From Geobacter sp. (GTDB taxonomy: Bacteria > Desulfobacterota > Desulfuromonadia > Geobacterales > DSM-12255), in NCBI GenBank assembly GCA_009886125.1, contig VFJK01000081.1:1-49230 (forward strand): a DNA stretch of 49,230 bases, read 5' to 3'. A model generated the notes under the pieces. That model did not search any database and was not told where the DNA came from. It saw nothing but the letters and a program-made list of their open reading frames with translations. Below, piece after piece: positions 1 through 8,275 of the stretch; within the stretch, counting starts at the first letter, position 1, and the number at the start of each line of letters is the position of its first letter. Position numbers and translations under genes: made by a program.

Positions 1-446
1 AGACTCACCCGCTGCGCCTCACCGCCTGAAAGTTTGTGGGCAGAGCGCTTTGCCAGATGTGCAATCCTGAAAAGCTCAAGGCTTTCCACTGACCGTTCGC
101 GAGCGCTTCTCCGGTCAACCCCCCGTATCCTCAAACCCTCAGCCACATTATCAAGTACGGTTGTGTCAAACAGAAGAGGTTCCTGAAAAAGCATCGCGAT
201 TCGCCGTCTGAATGCTGTTTCTCCTTCTCTGGTCACCTCTTCACCATTGAAAAAAATAGTGCCGCTCTCTCTGGGGATGAGACACCCAAGTGAGAGAAGC
301 AAGCTGGATTTGCCGCCGCCGTTCGGGGCAATGACCGCTATTTTCTCTTCCCGCTTTATGGTGAAGTCGGGAATATCCAGTATTTGTACCCCGCCGCGCA
401 AGGTGCAGAGCCCTGTAACACGTAACAACAGGTTTTCATTGTTCAT
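1..446 (-). CDS. tupC: Tungstate-type ABC transporter ATP-binding protein (partial, C-terminus outside window)
   Basis: This is the ATPase subunit of an ABC importer; the neighbouring permease points to tungstate (TupABC family). The first 148 codons are visible. The Walker A stretch APNGGGKSS is at about residues 40-48, with Ala in place of the usual first Gly. The Q-loop (LFQEP) is near residue 88 and the signature LSGGEAQRVS runs up to the window edge. Walker B lies outside the window. The ATG at 446 overlaps the TGA of the permease gene as ATGA, so the two are translationally coupled. The ABC identity is certain. Tungstate rather than molybdate is inferred from the permease. Confidence 0.85.
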   Translation of the reverse strand, partial: MNNENLLLRVTGLCTLRGGVQILDIPDFTIKREEKIAVIAPNGGGKSSLLLSLGCLIPRESGTIFFNGEEVTREGETAFRRRIAMLFQEPLLFDTTVLDNVAEGLRIRGVDRRSARERSVESLELFRIAHLAKRSAHKLSGGEAQRVS

Positions 447-1141
447 CTAGGGCGCTCCTTCTGCTGGATCAGGGTCAGAAGGTAATTAACTCCAAAAGTA
501 AGGGCGAGAAGTATGATTGAGAGAGCAATAGCCATTTCAAAATTTCCCTTACCGCTCTCCATTACTGTAGCAGTGGTAAGAACCCTGGTCTGGCCCTTTA
601 TATTTCCGCCGACCATTATGGATGCACCGACCTCCGAGATTATTCCGCCAAAGCCGGCCATTACAGCTGCCAGAAGCGGAAGCCTGGCTTCCCTGACTAG
701 AATCCAGATTGTCTGCAGGCGAGTTGCCCCTAATGCCATTACCTGAAGCTTCAGATTTGCAGGAAGCTGCTGGATTGAAGCGATTGTAATCCCGGTGACA
801 ATTGGAGCTGCAATCAATGATTGGGCAAGGATCATTGCCGAAGGGGTGTAGAGGATTTCAAGAAAGCCGAGCGGGCCGTTTCGCCAGAGGAATATTGTAA
901 CAAAAAGACCGACAACAACGGGAGGCAATCCCATGCCGGTATTTACAAGGCTTATTATGAAGCGCCTTCCGGGGAACTTTGACAGTGCGAGAAAAACACC
1001 AGTCGGGACTCCGGTGAAAAGGCTTATCAGTGTCGCTGCAGAAGAAATCTTCAGAGACAGGAGCGTCACAGCAAAGATCTCTGCATCAAACGTGAGGATC
1101 AGCGAGAGCGCAGTCTTTATACCGTCAAGAATCAATTCCAT
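443..1141 (-). CDS. tupB: Tungstate-type ABC transporter permease
   Basis: This 232-residue integral membrane protein is of the TupB type. It has several hydrophobic segments and the conserved cytoplasmic EAA-like loop around 'ALGATRLQTIWILVREAR', which docks the ATPase. The ending 'GASIMVGGNIKGQTRVLTTA' is typical of tungstate permeases. Tungsten is used by aldehyde:ferredoxin oxidoreductases and some formate dehydrogenases in anaerobes. The gene for the substrate-binding protein (tupA), which usually comes first, is not between this gene and the thioesterase gene upstream. It may lie beyond the left edge or elsewhere. The ribosome-binding site is weak. Confidence 0.85.
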   Translation of the reverse strand: MELILDGIKTALSLILTFDAEIFAVTLLSLKISSAATLISLFTGVPTGVFLALSKFPGRRFIISLVNTGMGLPPVVVGLFVTIFLWRNGPLGFLEILYTPSAMILAQSLIAAPIVTGITIASIQQLPANLKLQVMALGATRLQTIWILVREARLPLLAAVMAGFGGIISEVGASIMVGGNIKGQTRVLTTATVMESGKGNFEMAIALSIILLALTFGVNYLLTLIQQKERPR

Positions 1142-1241
1142 AGGAGAGAAGGTCCTGAGAGTGAGAAGGTATCATCAGCTTTGGGCCTGATATTGCGGCA
1201 TATTATTCTCTTTTTGTTTAGCCCGGACAAAAAGGTAGAGT

Positions 1242-1646
1242 TCATAGGTCAATATAGCGGTACGTTGCTTCACCGACTGCAATCAGGTTTCCTGACTCGT
1301 CGATTATCTCTGTAGTAGAAACGAAAATTCGGCGTCCTCCAGGTCTTTTGCGGCTTATCGCAGTGATTTTTCCTTCGGAAACTAATGCAAGAAAGCTTGT
1401 TGTCAGGGAAAGTGTGACTGCTTTTCTCTGCTTGCCTTTATCTGCGCTGAAACAGCCTGCAGTGCCTCCGGCATGGTCTATCATCGTTGCTACGACACCT
1501 CCATGAAGGGCACCTTGACTGTTCAGGTGCTCCGGAGAAACAGTCAGTTCCATTACTGCATACCCATCCAGGAGTTCCTTTGTCTCCAGGCCGATAAGTT
1601 TTCTGAAGCCAACAGGTTTATCAAGTATTTTCAGTTCGCTCTGCAT
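1242..1646 (-). CDS. Hotdog-fold thioesterase (PaaI/YdiI-like)
   Basis: This 134-residue protein is the length of a single hotdog domain. The family hydrolyses acyl-CoA or aryl-CoA thioesters. The active-site helix region reads 'LNSQGALHGGVVATMIDHAG' (about residues 41-60), which matches the HGG motif of the PaaI group. The start is supported by CAGGAGCGAG a few bases upstream. It lies downstream of epmA on the same strand with a gap of about 44 bp. Its substrate cannot be read from sequence; paaK-type ligase genes elsewhere in the window make aryl-CoA esters one candidate. Confidence 0.8.
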   Translation of the reverse strand: MQSELKILDKPVGFRKLIGLETKELLDGYAVMELTVSPEHLNSQGALHGGVVATMIDHAGGTAGCFSADKGKQRKAVTLSLTTSFLALVSEGKITAISRKRPGGRRIFVSTTEIIDESGNLIAVGEATYRYIDL

Positions 1647-1689
1647 AGTCTCGCTCCTGAAAAGAATATCGTTCTATCCAATTACTACA

Positions 1690-2607
1690 TTAAAGGTCTT
1701 CCGGAGTAAAGGCGACAACTTCATCAATTGTTTTTGAATCTGTGAAAAACATGACCAGCCGATCGACTCCGAGAGCGATTCCCGCAGCAGAGGGCATATC
1801 GGCAAGTTCAGCAAGAAAAGGTTCCGGAATAGGGTAGACCTTGGCTCCGTGTTTCTTTCTGTATTCAATCTCGTTCAGGAATCGTTCACGCTGAGAGTGG
1901 GGATCGTTCAATTCTGAAAAAGCATTTGCGATCTCTATCCCGGCCAAATAAAGCTCAAAACGTTCAGCAACTCTGCTGTCATCATCTTTAAGTTTAGAGA
2001 GAGCGGCCTTTTCTGCAGGATAATCAAAGATGATGGTCGGGCGTTTGTTCCCCAGCTGAGGTTCAATCAAGTCAGACATGAGAAGGTCGAATTCATTATT
2101 CTCCAGAGATTTTTTCATTGTTGTACCCGCATATTTTTCAAAGGCATCGCTTACCGTTATAATTTCACAACCGCCATTGAGATCAATCTTTTTGCCATTG
2201 TAACAGCAGACTCCGTCTGTTGTAAGTGAATCAGCTACGAATCTGAGAAGTTCGGCTACCTCAGTCATGAGATCGAAGTAATCAGAGTCACTCCGATACC
2301 ATTCAAGCATTGTAAATTCGGGGAGATGGCGGGATCCGCGTTCGTTGCTTCGCCAGCAGTGGCAGATCTGGAATATCATAGGAAAATCAGCAGCAAGAAG
2401 TCTTTTCATGCAGAGCTCAGGGGATGTCTGGAGATAAAGGTTGCCGGCTTCTACAGGATTGATATGGGATTCAGGGGCTGGGGCGGGAATAAGAACAGGG
2501 GTATCTACTTCGAGATACCCCCTGTTAATAAAGAACTCTCTGATTTTTTGAAGGATTACTGCTCTTGCTGCAAGCTTATGCGCTTTCTGTGCAAGGTTCC
2601 AGTTCAT
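1690..2607 (-). CDS. epmA: Elongation factor P--beta-lysine ligase (EpmA/PoxA/GenX)
   Basis: This is a 305-residue class II lysyl-tRNA-synthetase-like protein without the anticodon-binding domain, as expected for EpmA (about 325 residues in E. coli). Motif 2 is visible around 'QICHCWRSNERGSRHLPEF' and motif 3 around 'AAGIALGVDRLVMFF' near the C-terminus. EpmA attaches (R)-beta-lysine to a conserved lysine of EF-P. The gene lies 11 bp downstream of efp on the same strand, which fixes the assignment. The lysine 2,3-aminomutase EpmB that makes the beta-lysine donor is not in the window. Confidence 0.93.
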   Translation of the reverse strand: MNWNLAQKAHKLAARAVILQKIREFFINRGYLEVDTPVLIPAPAPESHINPVEAGNLYLQTSPELCMKRLLAADFPMIFQICHCWRSNERGSRHLPEFTMLEWYRSDSDYFDLMTEVAELLRFVADSLTTDGVCCYNGKKIDLNGGCEIITVSDAFEKYAGTTMKKSLENNEFDLLMSDLIEPQLGNKRPTIIFDYPAEKAALSKLKDDDSRVAERFELYLAGIEIANAFSELNDPHSQRERFLNEIEYRKKHGAKVYPIPEPFLAELADMPSAAGIALGVDRLVMFFTDSKTIDEVVAFTPEDL

Positions 2608-2618
2608 GCTGACAGGAA

Positions 2619-3182
2619 TTAACCTTTTACGCGGGTTGAATACTCACCATTTCTTGTGTCGATAACAATCAGTTCACCCTCTTCAATGAAGGGAGGGACG
2701 CGCAGAACATATCCGGTTTCAACCGTTGCAGGCTTGGAGTCACTGCCTGAGGTATCTCCTTTGGCCCATGGGTCAGTCTGAGCAACACGAAGGTTGACAA
2801 AGTTCGGAACATCTACTGCAATGGCCTTGTCACTGAAAAGCAGGAGGTCAACCGGAAGATTGTCGATCAGGTAGTTTTTTGCATCACCTACTGCATCCTC
2901 ACCCATCCTGTACTGTTCATAATTCAGATTGTCCATGAATACAAAATGACCTTCCTCTCTGTAGAGGAATTGCATTTTTCTGTCCTCAAGACTTGCGGGC
3001 TCAAATGTCTCACCGGAGCGATACGTACGGTCAAGAATGCTGCCGGTGATCATATTGCGCATTTTTGTCCGGTAAAGAGCCTGCCCTTTGCCGGGTTTTG
3101 CAAAGTCAAAAGCGATGACAATGTACGGATCACCATCAAGAGTGATCTTGAGTCCTTTTTTAAGGTCGGCTACTGTATACAT
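2619..3182 (-). CDS. efp: Translation elongation factor P
   Basis: This 187-residue protein has the three-beta-barrel EF-P layout. EF-P relieves ribosome stalling at polyproline stretches. The loop 'AKPGKGQALYRTKMRN' places the modifiable lysine at residue 32, equivalent to E. coli Lys34. The C-terminal signature 'GEYSTRVKG' is also present. The start ATG follows a GGGGGAAA...GAGGTAACAGG leader. Together with epmA next door, beta-lysylation of Lys32 is the expected modification. The gene lies downstream of infA, separated by a hairpin-containing gap of about 80 bp. Confidence 0.97.
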   Translation of the reverse strand: MYTVADLKKGLKITLDGDPYIVIAFDFAKPGKGQALYRTKMRNMITGSILDRTYRSGETFEPASLEDRKMQFLYREEGHFVFMDNLNYEQYRMGEDAVGDAKNYLIDNLPVDLLLFSDKAIAVDVPNFVNLRVAQTDPWAKGDTSGSDSKPATVETGYVLRVPPFIEEGELIVIDTRNGEYSTRVKG

Positions 3183-3206
3183 CCTGTTACCTCTTATGGG
3201 GGAAAT

Positions 3207-3235
3207 GAGGATTGCGGGCGTAGAAACGCAATCCT
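3207..3235 (-). promoter_or_regulatory. Hairpin between infA and efp
   Basis: A perfect 9-bp inverted repeat (AGGATTGCG / CGCAATCCT, 10-nt loop) lies between the infA stop and the efp start. No T-run follows in the direction of transcription, so it does not look like a classical terminator. A processing site or a partial attenuator is possible. Confidence 0.35.
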
Positions 3236-3261
3236 GTACGTTTTAGGTTAAAAAGATAAGA

Positions 3262-3480
3262 TTATTTGACCCGGTAGGTGATTCTTCCACGGCTAAGATC
3301 ATACGGAGAAAGTTCAACCGTCACCTTGTCGCCAGGAAGAATCTTGATGAAATATTTTCGCATCTTTCCGGAGATATGGGCAAGAACGACGTGATCATTT
3401 TCCAGTTTTACCCTGAACATAGCGTTCGGGAGGGGCTCGATAACAGTTCCTTCAACTTCAATAGCTTCTTCTTTGCTCAT
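3262..3480 (-). CDS. infA: Translation initiation factor IF-1
   Basis: This 72-residue protein is a single S1/OB-fold domain and exactly the usual IF-1 length. It shows the expected pattern: '[21 protein letters not shown]', then '[19 protein letters not shown]', then '[13 protein letters not shown]'. IF-1 binds the A site of the 30S subunit during initiation. It heads a minus-strand run with efp and epmA, so the segment is a translation-factor operon. A good sigma-70 promoter lies 50-80 bp upstream. Confidence 0.97.
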   Translation of the reverse strand: MSKEEAIEVEGTVIEPLPNAMFRVKLENDHVVLAHISGKMRKYFIKILPGDKVTVELSPYDLSRGRITYRVK

Positions 3481-3530
3481 AAGTTTCTCTTCGTCTTCCG
3501 AAAATTTGGTTATTCTCTTAAACCTTTAAT

Positions 3531-3559
3531 ACTTTACAGAGATTGCGTTTTAAATGCAA
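3531..3559 (-). promoter_or_regulatory. Sigma-70 promoter for infA
   Basis: On the minus strand TTGCAT (-35, 3554-3559) and TAAAGT (-10, 3531-3536) are separated by exactly 17 bp, about 50 bp upstream of the infA ATG. The surrounding sequence is AT-rich. Confidence 0.55.
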
Positions 3560-3648
3560 GATGGATTTCACATTTTATCTTATAAATCTCTTTACATCTT
3601 TAAATGCAGAGGTGTATTTTTATATATTAGGCTGCCCAGGGATATAAT

Positions 3649-4038
3649 GTGAACAGTTACTTAACATACGCTGAAATGGTTTTTTCGGGAAGCAGTATTG
3701 TCCGGTTTTATGACCGTACAACTGTTTATTTTGGAGATTACCATCGAGTCAGGTTGGAGGCTATATGTGAATTTGTGGACACAGATCGTCTCAGTCTTGA
3801 AGAGGATGGTATTGCCGGCGCGACATCTCTCAATACCCCGACTGTTTACACGCGCATTCTCGAGAAAATGGCAGTACCGTCAGCTTCTCTTGAATCAGTT
3901 AAAACTGCCCTTATAGAAGATTTCAGAATTAATACTCTGCCGTATCTTTTATCTCCGGAGTTCCCTTCAAAATTGCTATCCATGTCTATACTGGCCAAAT
4001 CCGTCACAGCAAGAAAATATCCTGCGAGTTCCATGTAG
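3649..4038 (+). CDS. Conserved-looking protein of unknown function upstream of rlmD
   Basis: I do not recognise this 129-residue protein. It has no signal peptide and no transmembrane segment. The middle is acidic and the C-terminal half looks helical. The start is a GTG preceded by CAGGGAT at good spacing; an in-frame ATG at 3673 is the alternative. Its TAG stop is directly followed by the ATG of the rRNA methyltransferase gene, so translational coupling is likely. The coupling suggests a role near RNA modification or just a shared transcript. Confidence 0.6.
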   Translation: MNSYLTYAEMVFSGSSIVRFYDRTTVYFGDYHRVRLEAICEFVDTDRLSLEEDGIAGATSLNTPTVYTRILEKMAVPSASLESVKTALIEDFRINTLPYLLSPEFPSKLLSMSILAKSVTARKYPASSM

Positions 4039-5343
4039 ATGTCGCAGATAACTATTGATAAGCTTGCTTTTGGTGGTTCCGGAATCGGCAGAATAGATGG
4101 GAAAGCATGTTTCATCCCTTTTACAGCACCAGGTGATATTGCTGAGATCTCAATCACCAAGGACAAACGTTCCTATTCAGAGGGAATACTTAAAAGACTC
4201 CTGAATAGTTCCAGATTTCGTATCAAACCCCTCTGTTCTGTATTCGGCAGTTGCGGAGGCTGCAATTGGCAGCATATTTCATACGAAGAGCAATGCCTTC
4301 AAAAAGAACAGATCTTTGCTGATACGCTCTGGCGGTTTGCAAGAGTTGCTGCCGAAAAAATCAAACCTGTACTGAAAGCTCCATCTCCGTATAACTACCG
4401 CCAAAGAGTCCAATTGAAAGTGTCTTTCACCGGGAGAGACCTTTCGCTCGGCTTCTATCGATCTGCCTCTCACCAGGTAGTAGACCTTCCCGGCAGATGC
4501 GAGATTGCAGCCTTTCCTTTAAACATCGCTTTGGACGAGGTCAGGTCCCTGCTGACCTCTTTCAGCGAGCCCCATAAGGTGCCGCAGATTGATCTGGTAT
4601 CATCAACGGCCGGTCAGGTTTCTATGATCTTTCATTACATCGGAGATGACAACGAAGGAGTTTCACGCTATCTTGCTGAATCAAGCAGGAGGTTCACCTC
4701 TATTCACTCCATTTCATTAAAGTCAGGCAGAAAAAGCTCTATAATGCATATTTCCGGAGCCGAGAGGGTAGCCTACACTGTTCCTGATTCAACCGGCGGG
4801 GATATGGAAATATTTTTCGCTCCTGATGGTTTTTCACAAATTAATCTTGAGCAAAACAGGAAAATAATCGACTCTATAATCGACTTTTGTTCTATTACAG
4901 CTCCAGATAACATTCTTGATCTTTACTGTGGAAACGGTAACTTTTCACTCCCCCTGTCAAAAATATCCAAGAGGATAGTAGGATTTGAGTCTTTTGAGAA
5001 ATCTGTCTCTCTTGCTGAATATAATGCACGTCACAATGGTATTAATCATGCGAGCTATTTTTGCAAGGACTCTGCTGCTGGCGTTGATCAGCTTGCCGAC
5101 TACGGCGAGGTTTTTGACCTTGTCATAATCGATCCTCCCCGAGCCGGAGCAGATTCGATTGCCGGAAAACTTGTCAAGGTGTCTGCAAAACATCTCATCT
5201 ATATATCTTGTGATCCTCCGACACTTTCAAGGGATATTGCAACCCTGCAGAAATCAGGCTTTGAAGTTATGAGCATTCAACCGGTAGATATGTTTCCTCA
5301 GACATATCACCTTGAAAGCATCACATTTTTGAGAATCAAGTAA
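4039..5343 (+). CDS. rlmD: 23S rRNA (uracil-C5)-methyltransferase, RlmD/TrmA family
   Basis: This 434-residue SAM-dependent RNA m5U methyltransferase has the family's domain order. An N-terminal TRAM-like beta-barrel spans about residues 1-55. Fe-S ligand cysteines are at about 66, 72, 75 and 154. The Rossmann SAM site 'ILDLYCGNGNFSLPL' is at about 292-306, the 'DPPRAG' motif near 365, and the catalytic cysteine lies in 'YISCDPPTLSRD' (about Cys391). Members methylate U1939 or U747 of 23S rRNA, or U54 of tRNA. The exact target cannot be decided here, so the symbol is the closest family name. Confidence 0.88.
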   Translation: MSQITIDKLAFGGSGIGRIDGKACFIPFTAPGDIAEISITKDKRSYSEGILKRLLNSSRFRIKPLCSVFGSCGGCNWQHISYEEQCLQKEQIFADTLWRFARVAAEKIKPVLKAPSPYNYRQRVQLKVSFTGRDLSLGFYRSASHQVVDLPGRCEIAAFPLNIALDEVRSLLTSFSEPHKVPQIDLVSSTAGQVSMIFHYIGDDNEGVSRYLAESSRRFTSIHSISLKSGRKSSIMHISGAERVAYTVPDSTGGDMEIFFAPDGFSQINLEQNRKIIDSIIDFCSITAPDNILDLYCGNGNFSLPLSKISKRIVGFESFEKSVSLAEYNARHNGINHASYFCKDSAAGVDQLADYGEVFDLVIIDPPRAGADSIAGKLVKVSAKHLIYISCDPPTLSRDIATLQKSGFEVMSIQPVDMFPQTYHLESITFLRIK

Positions 5344-5359
5344 CGAGAGAGGAGAAAGC

Positions 5360-6388
5360 ATGTTTTTCAGCAGGTTCTTTAGCAAAACCCCTCAGCAACT
5401 CAGAGAAAAAGGCGATTTGTGTTTCAATGAAGGCCGTTTTGCAGATGCTCGTCATATGTATCTGGATGCAGTTGAAAAGCTGTCACCGGCTGACTCAAAT
5501 GATTATGACCTTTTATATTTACAATCGATGATTTCCAAGGCTTCTAACTCGCTTGCTGAACTGAACATCATTGAAGGAGAAGCATTCATAAGATCAGGTG
5601 ATTACGATAAGGCTAATGAATATCTCAACCTGTCAATCGAGTTGGCAGATGACGTATCAATAAGGGAAAAGGCTGATATTCTTTTATCACGCATTAACGA
5701 ACCCCAACCTGCTTCTATCGCTTCAGAGCAAATGGCCGGCAAACATGACTGTTCTTCCTGTAGCTCTTCACAGCACTCTTCTCCAGAACCTGCTTCAAAT
5801 TTGTCTGATCACTTGCAGAGTCATGAGCAGTTTCAGCTTCTTGTGAATACTTTCCCTGGTGATCTTCCTCAGCGATATATGGCACTGGGAGAGAAATTTG
5901 CATCTGCATATCTCACTGCGCATTCTGATAATCCTGGCAAAGCCCTTGAAATCTTTAACGAGTTGATGTCTCAAGAAGAAAGTGACATACTGCTATACGA
6001 AACAGCGTTGCTGTTGTTTCGATGTGGTGACCCGGTAAAGTGTGAAGAATTGCTTAAAAGGGCTTTAGCAATAAACAGTACTAATCCTGTATGCTGCTTG
6101 AGTCTTGCTCAGCTTTATACTGAATCAGAGAGGTTTGATGATGCGATCTCTCTCCTGAACCAGATGACAGAACGACAGATACTGCCTGAACAGTCCCTGA
6201 TAATGCTTGCAGATGTTCATGCGATCAAGGGTGATGCAGGAATTGCCATTGATATCCTCAGCAGGACTATCGAAATACCGGTTCTGAAAAAAGCTTCTGC
6301 AGAAAGGCTCGTGAGGTTACTGACCTCCGAGGGTAGAGCGGATGAAGCATCTTTTATCACAAAAAATTATCTGAAAGGCTGCTGCTAA
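5360..6388 (+). CDS. TPR-repeat protein, cytoplasmic
   Basis: This 342-residue protein has helical repeats of the TPR type: one block near residues 12-110 (for example 'LREKGDLCFNEGRFADARHM') and another at about 195-335. A Ser/Cys/His-rich linker ('CSSCSSSQHSS') separates them. There is no signal peptide. It follows rlmD by 16 bp with a good AGAGAGGAG ribosome-binding site and precedes ihfB by 17 bp, so all three probably share a transcript. TPR proteins are scaffolds; the partner is unknown. Confidence 0.75.
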   Translation: MFFSRFFSKTPQQLREKGDLCFNEGRFADARHMYLDAVEKLSPADSNDYDLLYLQSMISKASNSLAELNIIEGEAFIRSGDYDKANEYLNLSIELADDVSIREKADILLSRINEPQPASIASEQMAGKHDCSSCSSSQHSSPEPASNLSDHLQSHEQFQLLVNTFPGDLPQRYMALGEKFASAYLTAHSDNPGKALEIFNELMSQEESDILLYETALLLFRCGDPVKCEELLKRALAINSTNPVCCLSLAQLYTESERFDDAISLLNQMTERQILPEQSLIMLADVHAIKGDAGIAIDILSRTIEIPVLKKASAERLVRLLTSEGRADEASFITKNYLKGCC

Positions 6389-6405
6389 ACATACATGGAG
6401 GGATT

Positions 6406-6684
6406 ATGAATAAATCTGAGCTCATCGAACTGCTATCGCTTAAAAAAGGGATATCTTTCAAAAAATCGGAAGAGATTGTAATTACTATTTTCGAGTCCAT
6501 GACTGCTGCCATGCTTTCTGGTGACAGGATCGAGATAAGAGGATTCGGTAGTTTTGTGGTCAATGAGTATAAATCATACACGGGCCGGAATCCAAAGACC
6601 GGTGAGTCTATCGACGTAAAACCGAAGAGACTTCCTTTTTTCAAAGTCGGTAAAGAGCTTAAGGAACGGGTTGCAGGCAAATAA
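6406..6684 (+). CDS. ihfB: HU/IHF-family DNA-bending protein (IHF beta type)
   Basis: At 92 residues this is the usual size. It has the family signature 'GFGSFVVNEYKSYTGRNPKTG' across the DNA-binding beta-arm, including the Arg-Asn-Pro that intercalates into the minor groove. The N-terminal 'MNKSELIELLSLKKGISFKK' looks more like IHF-beta than HU. IHF bends DNA at specific sites and affects replication, recombination and sigma-54 promoters. It is preceded by GGAGGG. The alpha/beta assignment comes from overall similarity only. Confidence 0.9.
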   Translation: MNKSELIELLSLKKGISFKKSEEIVITIFESMTAAMLSGDRIEIRGFGSFVVNEYKSYTGRNPKTGESIDVKPKRLPFFKVGKELKERVAGK

Positions 6685-6700
6685 CTGTCTGCTTAAAATA

Positions 6701-8275
6701 ATGAAATTACGTTCAGCGTTGCTTATTATACTGATACTGCTTCTGCATAAGCAGGTATTTGCTAATCCAAGCCAGTTCGGTTCAAGCGGTCTAATTAACA
6801 TCCCGACTGCAGACACTCTGGATTCTGCAAACTTTTGTGTCGGGCTTTGGGGCAACTGCAGCAGTAAAGCAGATTCCAGCATCAACACAATTATGCCTGC
6901 AACACTGACACTTGGTATCAGTACGTTCTGGGAGGTCTACGGGACCTATCCGAACGTCTATCTAAACAATGAAGCGTCTGATTCAGGCAGAGGGACCGCT
7001 GATATCGGTACAAAGCTGAGAATGTTTGGCGGCAGAAGTGACAAGTTCAAACTTGCTGCTGATTTTCATCTCAGCAGATATATAGATGATAATCCAGCCT
7101 ATAACGGTGCTACTGATTTTGGGGGAAGACTTATAGCCTCTCTTCGCTCAGATATTATTGGTACTCATATTTACTCCGGTTATATGTCAAATGGTGATTC
7201 CAGAGATGTAATCAATAAGATCAAATCCGTAACTGAATATCCGATCGGTGCGGGGATTGAATTTTCTCCATCTACAAGAGCAAAGGCCACTTTTGAAATC
7301 ATGGCCGAAGATGCTGCTAATTCAGCAGCTCCGATGGAGGCTTCTCTCGGTTTTCAGTATTTCATAACTCCACACCTTACGTTTAATCTTTCATATGCAA
7401 TGGGTATTAACGAAGCCGCACCGGTATGGCGTGTTTTATTCGGCCTTTCAACCTGTCAAGGTGTCGGAGCATATATCAAACCCATACCAGAGGTTAAAAG
7501 AAAGGGTGAAAAGGGTCCTAAAACTGACGTCATTAAACCGACCAAAGTCCTTCCGCTATCACCTTTACTTATTAAAGCACCAGTGTTTACGACACCTGTA
7601 GCTAAATTTGAAGTCCCGGTAGATTCCGAAGGTGATGAGATCCTTATACGACCTTACGGTAATGTAGTTATTGCTCAGCAGCCTTCAGCCACTCCGGTAA
7701 TCCTTCCCAGGCTGGCAAATGCAGAACAAAAGGCTGCTGAGGTTTCAGAACCTGTTTTCACTGATCCTGTTCCTGCACCAGCAGATCCTTCTGAATACTC
7801 TTTAACGCGGGTAAGTGGCGTTACGCCTCTCTACGGGGTAAAGTTAAAGGGACAGTCTGAAAAACTGACCGTCGTTTCGCCCGCCGAAAAACTTTCCGGC
7901 CCTGTTTCAGTATACCGAAAGTTCCGTCTGCCTGACCAGCTTTTCGAATTTGATAATGCAGAGATGATACCTGAAGTGCAGAAGTCGGTATCTGAACTTG
8001 CTGAATTCATAAGAAAAGATAACAAGTGGGTTTTTATACGGATTGATGGCCATACTGATGGAGTTGGTTCGGTCAAGTACAACATGGATCTTTCGCTGAG
8101 GCGAGCAATCTCAGTTGCAAACTATCTTGTTTTAAGAGAGGGTATCGACCCGTCGCGTGTTTTTGTCAGAGGTATGGGAAAATCTGCGCCGATAGCCGAC
8201 AACAGCACGGACGAAGGAAGAAAGATAAACCGGCGATTCGAGATCGTCTTCCTGGTGAACAAAGAGAAACAGTAA
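6701..8275 (+). CDS. Outer-membrane protein: YbjH-like beta-barrel fused to an OmpA peptidoglycan-binding domain
   Basis: This 524-residue envelope protein begins at the ATG at 6701, which gives a clean signal peptide ('LRSALLIILILLLHKQVFA'); the TTG 30 bp upstream would bury it. Residues about 22-250 resemble YbjH-type barrels of exopolysaccharide systems ('SGLINIPTADT...' and long runs of alternating residues). A Pro/Val/Ala-rich linker follows. From about residue 407 there is an OmpA/MotB domain with 'FEFDNAEMIPE', 'IDGHTDGVGS', 'LSLRRAISVANYL' and 'NRRFEIVF', including the Asp and Arg that bind peptidoglycan. The TAA overlaps the next ATG (TAATG). Confidence 0.85.
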   Translation: MKLRSALLIILILLLHKQVFANPSQFGSSGLINIPTADTLDSANFCVGLWGNCSSKADSSINTIMPATLTLGISTFWEVYGTYPNVYLNNEASDSGRGTADIGTKLRMFGGRSDKFKLAADFHLSRYIDDNPAYNGATDFGGRLIASLRSDIIGTHIYSGYMSNGDSRDVINKIKSVTEYPIGAGIEFSPSTRAKATFEIMAEDAANSAAPMEASLGFQYFITPHLTFNLSYAMGINEAAPVWRVLFGLSTCQGVGAYIKPIPEVKRKGEKGPKTDVIKPTKVLPLSPLLIKAPVFTTPVAKFEVPVDSEGDEILIRPYGNVVIAQQPSATPVILPRLANAEQKAAEVSEPVFTDPVPAPADPSEYSLTRVSGVTPLYGVKLKGQSEKLTVVSPAEKLSGPVSVYRKFRLPDQLFEFDNAEMIPEVQKSVSELAEFIRKDNKWVFIRIDGHTDGVGSVKYNMDLSLRRAISVANYLVLREGIDPSRVFVRGMGKSAPIADNSTDEGRKINRRFEIVFLVNKEKQ

